Shown: piece by piece, positions 54,024-64,000 of the stretch | Numbering within the stretch: position 1 is the first letter of the stretch | How the letters are laid out: every line of letters begins with the position of its first letter | Assembly: GCF_037975245.1 (NCBI RefSeq) | Contig: NC_092574.1 | Span: 11,805,213-11,869,212, forward strand | Source of the DNA: Apostichopus japonicus | Lineage: Eukaryota; Echinodermata; Holothuroidea; Aspidochirotida; Stichopodidae | Direction of reading: 5' to 3' | DNA: 64,000 nucleotides | Notes under the pieces: model-generated | What the model was told of the DNA's origin: nothing | Databases searched by the model: none | Seen by the model: only the letters and a program-made list of their open reading frames with translations | Position numbers and translations under genes: made by a program

Positions 54024-56299
54024 ACGATTTTCTTAGCAGTTAAGTTGTTACCGACAATAATCTTGTCTTTCACTCTAACATATCATGAGAGAAAATTGCG
54101 TCGGCTGCTATACGTTTAAGCAAAGACAGGCCATTGACTTTTCACGCCAGTCGTAGTCGAAGGGATGTGACGCTCGAAATTCTTTATCACCTCATTACTT
54201 CATTAAATAACAAATAAGAAGGCGTGTTTCTTGGTTCTGGAAGTTGTGTTCAAGATAAGTTCTCATAGTAAAACATATAACCGACCATATTCTTCTTCCT
54301 GTTTTAACTTTTGCTGTTATGGATTTCTGTGTAAGTCTTAACGAAAAACCCATGAGAATCAGCTATTTTATTTGTAATTAACAATCAAGATTAAATTTTG
54401 ACGGTATCAAGTTGCACATTAAAGCATTATATAGGTAATCCTACTGTTTGTGGAAAGCAGTTCAAGGGGGGAATTCTAATAGGGAAACTTCTGCATGGTT
54501 TTATTGAGGTCTTTACCAAACTCTAAAGAGGATGTTCTTCATGTGGATTATGAGAGTTTCAAGTACATATTGTTTGAAGAAGAGTGACAGTAGTATATCA
54601 TTCTAATCAAGCAATACCTCCCTGCTTGAAGGATGCTCTAGAAAGCATGGATTATCTTTAGTTGCATCAGAGCTACAAAGGGAGAGTCATCATTCCAGTT
54701 AAATTTCCCCATGCAGGGGGTAGGAAGTGAGGGTGGGCACACAACATCAGAGGGACATTTTCTCATTCCACAACCACCACTCAATATGCTATAAACCGAT
54801 ACACACCGGCCATATCACTTAAATATGATGTATGATGTGTTAGTATGTTATCAATACTATTTATTGAGATTGTTAATTGTTAAACGTGCTATAAAAAGAT
54901 ATGGGATGCCATTTAAAAATAGCATGTACAGACAGTGCCCCCCCCCCCCAGGCTCCTACCTCCCAGATCCCATGTATAATCATTTTTCACTCTTTGCCCA
55001 GTCTGATATAGATTCAGAATATTGTGTTTGTGCATGACTATCAGCCAATTTCATGTTTTGATTTTTACTATATTAACTTTCTTTTAACAAACTTTTCTCT
55101 ACAAGAATGACATATTTAAAGTGTGAGAAACATGATGAGACAAAAAATCTAGCATATTGCATCCTGCTCTGTCCTATTTGCTTTATTCTTTCCCTTGTTT
55201 GGCTTTGTTTTGTTTCCTGTATGTTTGCAGCTCTTTTGAAGAGGGTATCGTTCTAATATATCTTTTCTAATTTGAACCACTTTTGTCCAATAAGAAACAT
55301 TCATAATAAGAAACAACGAACCTTTATCACTGGAATTGCCTGGAATGCCATTTGTCTATACAAATGAAAATTTGCTTCACGCATGGCCATCACAACGGGG
55401 CTTAGGGGGCAGGGGGTGGGGGAATGGCCCTCCACCTTGTTGAGAGGGAGAAAACCTTGACGATTGAGTGACAAAAATAAGGAAGGGTAAAAAAGTAAAC
55501 AATAAAGTAGTAATGAAAGTCAATAAATAGGTGTCAAGCCCATATGGAGAGGGTTGGGGCAGTGTTGACATGTTCAAGGTCAGAGAAGTATCTAGTCCAG
55601 CTACTTCATGGTTGTTATTAGCAAACAAAAATATTTTGTAACTCATCACAGATAGGTCACAGACTTAAGAAGACCCCTCCCCAGGACACAAATTCGATAA
55701 CTTACCATCCCAACTCCCCCCCCCCCTTATCCGTAACTTGAAAACACCCTCGGTTCCCGTCCTATAATGAGCTTTACGCAGGGATGAAATTTCATATTGC
55801 CTAGGCAACTCTCGTAGACCCATGAAGTACAGTTACCATACTTGCCAAAACTTACCCACTGTGTGTTAGGGAAATACGGCAACAATGAAGTTTGGACTCC
55901 TAAAGTTCGTAATATTTTACCTCTGCAATTATCATTTTTTGTTGTAGCTGTTGCATTCCCTATCCCGTACCCGCCCTCCGTTGGGAGGGGGGGAGTAAGG
56001 TTTATACTATCTCTCCCTCTGTAAAGATGACTATGAACGCAATGTAGTTGCCGAATACAACATGCAACATATACGGAGGATGAAATAGCAGCAATCACAA
56101 CAAAAACATGATTAACATCTTCTACAGATGGAAGATTTGTTTCTTTTTCTTCTTCTTTTTTTCCCCTTTTATTTTTTGTTTTGCAGCAACGCACAACGTC
56201 TCATTTATTTCCTGTAACATTTAACTCTGATGTACGCATCTGCTCTAATTATTGATATAATGAACTCAATTGCCTTTTGAATGTCGAAATGCTTAAATT

Positions 56300-56500
56300 T
56301 TATGCGGGACAAAAGATGCTATGAAGTATTTGCGGACATTCTGTACCAGGACATTTCGTCCGGTGGGACTATATTTGCTGTGAGGGTGGGACACAATTTT
56401 CAGCAGATAATGTCCGACCGGACTAAATATGCTGGTACAAAGTGTCCGCGGAGACACTTTGTACAGGGGGACACTCTGTACTGTCACACCGGCGGTTGTT
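56300..56500. mobile_element. Hairpin-bearing element, second copy
   Basis: Ends, read in reverse, with CCGCCGGTGTGACAGTACA, matching the start of the 50205 element. It contains GTACAAAGTGTC (56435-56446) facing GACACTTTGTAC (56453-56464). Repeated TGTCC/GGACA motifs surround it. Confidence 0.55.
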
Positions 56501-56764
56501 TGACTGCGTGCTGACTTCCCGCACTTCGTCTTCAGGGCATACACTAGCAAGTACCAATGCCGCTTCACATGCCATAGGTCGGATCCGATCTTCGCGGTGC
56601 TAGAGTATGGCGCGCCGTATGTATTACTTTATTTATGTTGTCGTCGCGGAGACTTAGGTAGTCATATTGAAGTGATCTTGATAAATCCATGTCGATTAGA
56701 TTCATAGCATAAAACGCGAAATGTCATGTCAGATGCATGCTCTCTAATACGAATATGTAAGAAA

Positions 56765-57190
56765 GACGATAATCCAAGTTCAACGATGATATTCCAAGTT
56801 TTTCGAGCGATGATACAGGTTTATCGTTGAGGAACCTGGATTTTCGACCTGTAATGCAAGTTAGGTTTAGCGGTTGATACTACAGATTTTGCGACCGATA
56901 ATCCAAGGTTTTCCATTGATAATGCAAATGTATATGGACGATAAACCTTCTTCCTTTCTTTTTATCCTAGCGACAATCCAGATTTATCTTTTCTGTTGAA
57001 AACCTAAGAGATAAATTTATTAGTATATAGATATTCCAGGTTAATCGTGTCGCTCATCCGGGTTTTTCGACCGAAAATAGGTTTATCACCAGATAATCTT
57101 AGATTATCAGTCGAAAGCCTGGATTTTTGACGTAAACCTGGATTTTCGATGAAAAGCTGGATTATCGGCAAAAACCGTTATGGACATCGT
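56765..57190. repeat. Degenerate minisatellite, about 20-24 bp unit
   Basis: Many diverged copies of a unit near GATAATCCAGGTTTTTCGAC. No coding signal. Confidence 0.7.
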
Positions 57191-60100
57191 AATGCTGATA
57201 TATTCGAGATATTCCAGGTTCATGGATTGGTAATCAAGGGTTTTAAACTGTAAACCGGGAACATTCATTATTAGGCATTTGGTCTGCCGCATACGAGTAT
57301 CAAGCGTAATAGCTGTTCCTTCCATGGGATTCGTGATTCACATTTAAAAGGAAAGAGGACTGGGGTTGAGAATGAATTAGTTAGAATTCGTGCCCAGGCT
57401 ATATATTGGGTGACTTATCCTTAAAAGTATCACAAATATACATCATGACACAAACACACTTACACACGCATGAGAGCCAAAAATACGCGACGCATCGTCA
57501 AATTGATAATAGAAATTTTTGTATATTTCTGAAACAAACAACTGTTGAACATTTAAACTATAACTGTACCAAGATTATCAGTTTAGGAGCATATTGCGCT
57601 TAAGTACCATTCCTGCATACCATTAATTATGACCCGTTAGCTGCTCAAGTTAAACATGCACCTAACATATTTTGCGCGAAAATCGTCTCGAATGTTACCA
57701 AATTTAGCAAAAGGATGAACGTTTTCGTCAGCAAAATGGCTAAGTATCTAACGATAAGTCATATAAACGTTATATGTATTACATATGCATTGTTCATGCA
57801 TAAAGGTCACGTTGGGCTGCCTCAGTACTGCGCAATAAGTGTTTATTTTCGGAATTACTGACCACCCCTTATACTGTTCCAGTGTGCGAACGCCGTTTGA
57901 TGCACACATCAGTCGCACATGTTCGGTTTATAGGTTTATAGGCTCCAGTTTGGTGACTACGGTTTGTCCTTAAGTTGCCAAATGGTTTCCGTTTGCTCCT
58001 TGAATCTCAAACATCGGTTGTTAAAACTTCTACCCAAATATGCTAGGTAACTCACACAATATTTGTCAGCCATATATAGTCCTGTTTTACTGCCTCATGA
58101 TTTATCTAATCTCACAATCATATCGAGGTAATAAACGGATGATTTGGATTCACGAAGAGCAATGAAAAAGGAGGCAATATGTTTGTATCAATTCACCTAA
58201 ATATTTGATTATACAATTTCACATGTAGTTTAGGCCACCTTGCTTAAAGTCTCTTAGTGAACCATTCACCTTGCAGTAGCTGTTGTATAGTGAAATCGTT
58301 ATGACGATCTATTGTTTCATATCAAAGATTTATATGGTTAATGTTTATTTCCAGTTGCCATCGGAATTTGATTATGCGTAATATATCAATCAGAAACTAA
58401 CATTGAAATATGTCATATTATTTCAGAGGTCTTTCTTAATTGTTTCATTGCAAGACGTTAGGTAAATAACACACCTCGTATTATGTTGACAAACTCCGGT
58501 GCAATTTTACTGTTTTAAAAACTTTCCTGCATTTAAATACAGAATTTGCCCCTACTTGATACTACAAGTCATAGTTTTACTTAATCAACATGATTAAAGT
58601 AAATCCAAACCCCTCTTTAATCGCATTCACCCTAGTTAATCCTTTCAATAATGTTTAGAGAACAAGTTACAAAACTGGTTTAAAAGGTGAGTTTTGATGT
58701 TGATCCACTTCCCCATATTAACCTGTCAGCCCATTCACTAGCTGTTGTGAGTTTCGTGTCAGATGACGTGGATTCAGCATTAAGTTGAAAATCTATACTT
58801 TTAAAGTAAATTTTATTTGTAAATATGTGAAATAATTAAGTATTTTTGTTAATTAATTAATGAGATGTCTTCTTTGTCGTCTATATGTAGACCTAATTCG
58901 TTTTAAGAGCCATCTAAAATAACAAAGACGCCTTTATATCATGAAAAGTTCATATTCGCGTATTTATTGTTATATAAATCGGCACATTTTAAATGTTTTT
59001 AATATCTTCGTCAACTTGCATTCTCAAAGAAGATTTTTAGTACATATTCTTATATTTAGTACATGATCATAGAACCATCCCCTAAGAGCGTATGTGCCCA
59101 AATGCTAAAGGATAGTTGCGACATATTGCTAATAATTTAAGTAAAGTGTAGCATAAGTTAATCTTCGTTAGCCGAAATAAAGATAAACTTCATATTGAAA
59201 AAGAAATGCGCTTCGTAAGAACACCAAAACATGCATACTTTGGTCTCGTTCTGCCAACACATACTTTCAATTGGTCGTTCTGCGTTCAACTTGACGGATA
59301 GGTACAGAGTGCGTCAAAACAACGGATGCTCCTCTTGCAGTTTTAGATATTACTCTGTTAAAATTCTTTTAATAATTGAAGTTAACTTCTGTAGTAATTA
59401 ACGCGTCACATTCAGTTTCTAAATACGAAATCCGGCAGAGAGAAACAGATCGCTTAAATTGTTTAGGAAATGAAAACTTTTTAAAGATTCTTTTGAAGTC
59501 TTATTGTAACCTAATTGTGTATTGGACTTTTATACAGTACATAGGTTGTATTAGAGAACGTGTATGTATATACTTTTATGTAATATCTGGTGCGTTTGTT
59601 CATGCAGTATACATGCGTAAAGCTTAACCAGCTCGCTTCCAAGTATATAAGGGTAGAATTAACAGGAAAGCTACCAACTCATGTTAATCAGCATTCTTGA
59701 AGCATTCAGTGCAAGGCATACAGAATTTGCTATCTGCAGGTTAATTGTGACGAATGACGAGGAAAGATATGAGGATTGAGGCTTTCGGGGCGTTTGGGCC
59801 TTGATAGATACGGGGAAAGGAAATGTCGGTTCCTGCCTGGAATCATGGAAATTTATATTTACCCCTTTTGCAGTTTGTTTGAAAAAAAAAAGAAGCTCAT
59901 AGAAAATAATTTTGAGAAACATTACTTTATTGTCAAAGACAAAGCTATATAACTATAGCACTGTTCATGAGATGTTTAGCCTACTACTACCACTTACACA
60001 TTTAAAAAAGCTCGATTAATTAGTTTTCAAAAAATCATCGAATATCTACTTCAAACTAATAACTAGAAGTATAGTTAATTGATGGCGAATCACTTCATTA

Positions 60101-61642
60101 AAATTCTTTAGGATGTCTCTTGTTCCAAAGATTTCCACCTTCCGGTTGCAGTTTGCAATCTCGCTCATTGGTCCCAAAGTGATACATATCCTTAATTGAC
60201 CTTTCTTCTCTTGATATATCCTATTCATGGGATCAAACAAACGACAAAACGACATATTGATTTATAGCATGGCGACATTGGCGACAAAACTGCAGATTAT
60301 TTATTGAAAGCAATTCTCCGTTCTCTAGTTATAAGAGGAAAATACATAAAATGAAATCTAGGAAAGTTGTAAGACGTGCTACCCGGCTAAGTTTAACTCT
60401 AAAATTATGGATAAAAGTGATTGGAAAAATAGATTATTAATAGCAATACCAGCTGCCACATATTCTCTAAATAATTTTAATTCCAAGTTGCTGCTTCAGG
60501 AATTAAAATTCAACGCGTTTCAATTAGTTGCAGCCACTGTTACCATCGCGGATAGGTATTCGGACTTCCCTGTGATATTTATTTCTCCAACGTGTCATGA
60601 TTGAATTGTTGTCAATGACGTAGCGATACCTACAGATAAATAAAAACAGAGGTTTAGACGGTTGGTGGTAGTATAATGAGATGTTGTGATACTGGACCTA
60701 AGCATTTGTACTATACACCCAATAAGTAGTGATTACCATCCACAAAAGTATATATATATATATGTATTGCAGACAACGCTTACATTTCTAACCAATTAGT
60801 GAGCTGTTGGCCTTAAAAATAACTGCAGACATGTTCGGCTAATTTTATTACTTTTGAAGCTAAAGGAAAGTTTTCTCTTCATGATATCAAAATCTCATGT
60901 CTTATTAAAGTAAAGCACGTAAAGATATAGCCATGTTACACTGAAAAAGAACCACTTGCGTACCAGCATTGAAGACCACACTGTATTCATATTATTCGTG
61001 GTAATTCTGGGAACAAGGCAATTTTCCTATGTGTGATATAACTGTTAGTCGAAATGTTACTATCATAAGCATTATATATAGTCTTATGACTTATTTCACA
61101 GAGTATCCCAGTGGTAGAAAGTACGACATGTAAGTTGTTATCTTATTATTACATATATGAAGATTTTGTTTGAAACACTAGACATTGTTGATGGTTACTT
61201 ATTCCCACCAGACAAACTGTATACTTTACTCAAATACATTTATCACACGCCTATATCTTTTCTACTAAAATGTTAGCGGGTTGTCCTTGAAATGTTTCAA
61301 AAAAAGTTCACAATTAGACATCATAAATTCAACAGACAGACAAGATTAACTAGTATGGTATTTCCCTAATGTTGTGGTTCATTAATTAAGTAACATAATA
61401 AACTTACAATTTATACCAGTATTTTGTCCATTATGCCTGTCTATTTGCAAGAAAAGTAGCTACAAATATGCTGTTAAGAGACATGTCTTCGCAAATGTGT
61501 AAAACAAATTCAGTTTTGTCAACGGACAACCCATCTAATGAAATTCAAAGTTCGCCCCTTTCATCGTTATATATATATATGTTACAGTATTACGTAACAT
61601 AACATATCATGTTATGCTTCGTTGGAATCTACATACACTTAC

Positions 61643-62873
61643 CCTTTAACCGCACCATTCCCGTCTGGTTCTGTATACTCCAATGTATTACTGCCAATTA
61701 ACAAGTACCGCCTAAGTCTTATATCGGGACAACGACAAGCTCTGCTGAGCCAGAACTCACGAGAGTCATGCATATGGACATCTCTTTCATCACCTTTGGA
61801 ATCGAAAGAAAGGCTTGTAATTAGATATCGTTTTCTATGGAATACTGGAAACATCATACAAATGGCAGCATTAGTTTAAACCCTTGATGGTTGAAATGTA
61901 TAAATAAATGTCTTCAAATATAAACAGAAAGTTAAGTTGGCGCACGTTTTGGACATCATGAGATATCGCAGAATTAATTTAAAGAAAATTGTGTTGATTC
62001 TGTGCAGCTTCGATACTGTTATAAAAACTAAAATCGGACAAATCGTAAATCGTACCAAAATCAGACAATTTCGATAGCAATAAGTGTAGCAAGTCAACAC
62101 ATGGGCTGCCATCGTTTATAACATCTGGTTTTTTGGTTCCTGTGCGATTAAAGTCTTCTTTTTAATCTTTTGTGCTTATTTAATGTTCTTGGTTTCCATT
62201 TAAGGCTATTGATGTCAAGACCACAACTATACTCACTGCTACGTGGAATCCATTACAATGTTCCCTAATTCTGACTGCAGATTGAAGTTTACAGAATGTT
62301 TGGTATCTGTCGGTTGTTTCGTACAGTATTTCTATAGTATAGTCGTTGCTGACTATTACAGAGGACCATCCAACAAACAACAAATTAATACGTTGAATGG
62401 CAGCGATTAGTAACCATATTATACCAGCAAGTCTATTTTTGAACTGTACAAATGGGGTTACCACGACTAGCATTTTATAACACAATATATATATAGCATT
62501 TATATTGTTGTAGTAATGTTGAAGTTCCTCCATAAATCCGTCTGCAAATGTCTTTTTAATACTGCATAAACATTCAAATTATTAATTGTCGGCACAGCGA
62601 GTGGTAAGTCATAGCCTTTATACTTTCTGGTTTATTTTCAAGTAATTCGACGTTTGAATAATGCTGTGTCCAAAAATGTCAAGGCAACGAAAGTTTCTCT
62701 TTCGAATGTAACTTAATTAGTGCTATCTAAAGATGTTCATTTGGTGAACGAAACTATATATTTCGTACTATTTTTAACGTATATTTCCTCCGTTTGTCAT
62801 TACCTTTCTTAATTGGATGCAAAATAGTTGCGTTGACGACTTTGTATCCGTCTTCCTCTCGTATGTTCGTAAC
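61643..62873 (-). CDS. NTR/C345C-domain protein, two 3' exons of a gene entering from the right
   Basis: Exons on the minus strand: 62873-62804 (VTNIREEDGYKVVNATILHP then IKKG, acceptor TTTGCAG, donor GTAATG) and 61793-61643 (DERDVHMHDSREFWLSRACR, then CPDIRLRRYLLIGSNTLEY, donor GTAAGT). The phase-1 join creates the Gly of IKKG. The beta-strand / IKKG / FW..C.CP / YLLIG layout is that of the netrin-like module at the C-terminus of C3/C4/C5, netrins and PCOLCE. Same strand and proximity favour the end of a second TEP in tandem with the gene at 17.9 kb. The CRCP cysteine pair and YLLIGS are closer to netrins. The terminal exon (phase 2) was not found between 57 and 61.6 kb. Confidence 0.65.
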
Positions 62874-63244
62874 CTGCAAATGATAAACTAAACGAAGAAG
62901 AACAAAAGACATCGAAATATTATGAAAAAATATCTTGGACATGTTTTGAATAGACTGTAGGATAAACAAACACCATGGTACTGTGATAATTGTCAATATT
63001 TTGTGTATAAAGTCAAAACGCTAATAATTGCTAGTCAAACTAAAGTGTGCGCTACCATGCTATTTGTTGCATCATCACTACTTGCAAGCATGGAACTAAA
63101 GGATAAACTTTAGACAGAATTTTAGTATGGATGGTTGATAATCCAATAAGAAATGCAATAATTTCAACGGCTGGTGTTAATGTTATCGGTTTTCAAGAAG
63201 TTCACTTTTAAAATATTTTGAAATGACCAGAATATATCATTTGC

Positions 63245-63800
63245 ATATTCTGATGACTCAACCACTATAGCAGTTATGTATCTGAGACCATATCTCCTTG
63301 AAAAGTTAAGTCGTACATTCTGATGACTCAACCTCTATAGCAGTAATGTATCTGAAATCCTAATTTCCTTGATAAATTAGGTCGTACATTCTGATGACTC
63401 AACCACTATAGCAGTTATGTATCTGAGACCATATCTCCTTGAAAAATTAAGTCGTACAATCTGATGACTCAACCTCTATAGCAGTAATGTATCTGAGATT
63501 CTAATTTCTTTGACAATTAAGTCGTTCATTCTGATGACTCAACCACTACAGCAGTAATGGATCTGAGACCATATCTTCTTGAAAAATTAAGTAGTACATT
63601 CTGATGACTCAACCTCTATAGCAGTAATGTATCTGAGATCCTAATTTCCTTGATAAATTAGGTCGTACATTCTGATGACTCAACCACTATAGCAGTAATG
63701 TATCTGAGACCATATCTCCTTGAAAAATTAAGTCGTTCATTCTGATGACTCAACCACTATAGCAGTAATGGATCTGAGACCATATCTCCTTGACAAATAA
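63245..63800. repeat. Minisatellite, about 70-bp unit, 8 copies with alternating variants
   Basis: Each unit contains TTCTGATGACTCAACC.CTA and GCAGTAATGTATCTGA. Variant 1 continues GACCATATCTCCTTGAAAAA. Variant 2 continues TCCTAATTTCCTTGATAAAT. The two types mostly alternate, giving a dimeric repeat of about 140 bp. Confidence 0.9.
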
Positions 63801-64000
63801 CCTGTGAGTATCTTCTCGCTCACTGTAAGGTGCTAGTGAGAAGTTGCTCACTGTCATACTCATGAGAAGTTGCCCACTGCCTTAATGCTTTCTACTAATT
63901 AGGGATTTCGATTACTCACTGTTGGAACAAAAGAATTTACTCGGGAGGAATCTTAATTTTCTCACTTGCTCATAGTTGTGCAGTTGAGTTTGTGTTGAAT

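Larger units (their letters stand above)
54024..61642. other. 7.6 kb with no recognised gene
   Basis: I found no exon with a recognisable family motif on either strand. Short open frames here lack consistent splice sites. The minus-strand frame at 60255-60046 (MSFCRLFDPMNRIYQEKKG..) is the most coding-like but has no recognised relatives. The interval holds the hairpin element at 56300-56500 and the degenerate minisatellite at 56765-57190. Confidence 0.5.

Noticed and set aside
55377..56194. Minus-strand frames of 90 and 155 aa
   Set aside because: They run through poly-C/G tracts, have no domain motif and no consistent splice context.
60046..60255. Minus-strand frame MSFCRLFDPMNRIYQEKKG as last exon of the NTR gene
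   Set aside because: No similarity to C345C or netrin ends, stops just upstream, and no clear phase-2 acceptor.
62238..62360. Minus-strand frame with NDYTIEILYETTDRYQTF ending at a strong GTGAGT donor
   Set aside because: Considered as an exon between the two NTR exons. The flanking exons join directly with the expected C345C spacing, and this segment's exit phase would break the frame. Kept only as a possible alternative exon.

Overview
This is a eukaryotic nuclear window: AT-rich, with large introns with GT..AG borders, long TA and GATA microsatellites, MITEs and a tRNA-derived SINE. The gene content fits a marine invertebrate deuterostome: a complement-type thioester protein (TEP), HMMR, SUMO, a stand-alone P2X7 'ballast' domain and a KRBA2-type integrase gene. 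An echinoderm, perhaps a sea cucumber, is my best guess. No database search was possible. All exon models were assembled by hand from reading frame, splice sites and family motifs.

Layout: (1) 1-18.1 kb, minus strand: the N-terminal half of a C3/A2M-family TEP. It has a signal-peptide exon at 17939 and macroglobulin (MG) domain exons down to 1080, and it continues off the left edge. Its introns hold minisatellites, a 0.9-kb GATA array, hAT-type MITEs, and Penelope and LINE fragments. (2) 18.1-21.07 kb: a promoter-proximal inverted repeat, a degenerate minisatellite and a MITE. (3) About 21.07-37.40 kb: an apparent large DNA transposon. Its inverted ends begin with TTAA followed by AAGTTGGG or AACGTTGGG. 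It encloses an intact 12-exon DDE-type transposase gene (minus), an intact 4-exon P2X7-ballast-domain gene (plus), and a 3-exon gene for a 115-aa protein (minus) whose ATG lies 74 bp from the ballast gene's ATG. (4) 39.5-47.3 kb, plus strand: the first seven coding exons of HMMR. Its second intron carries a 2.5-kb element with an adjacent unoccupied copy of its target. (5) 48.1-50.2 kb, minus strand: the first three exons of SUMO. HMMR and SUMO converge, and the 3' ends of both are missing from the interval between them. (6) 50.5-54.0 kb, plus strand: a decayed KRBA2/gypsy-integrase-like pseudogene. (7) 54-61.6 kb: no gene recognised; repeats only. (8) 61.6-62.9 kb, minus strand: two exons of an NTR/C345C module, the 3' part of a gene entering from the right (a second TEP or a netrin-like gene). 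(9) 63.25-63.8 kb: a tandem array with dimeric substructure.

The most unusual object is the 16-kb element. It combines a D(2)H-type DDE transposase, a P2X7 ballast-domain protein and a small protein of unknown function, all open and consistently spliced, between subterminal arrays of a GTTGGGYAA motif.
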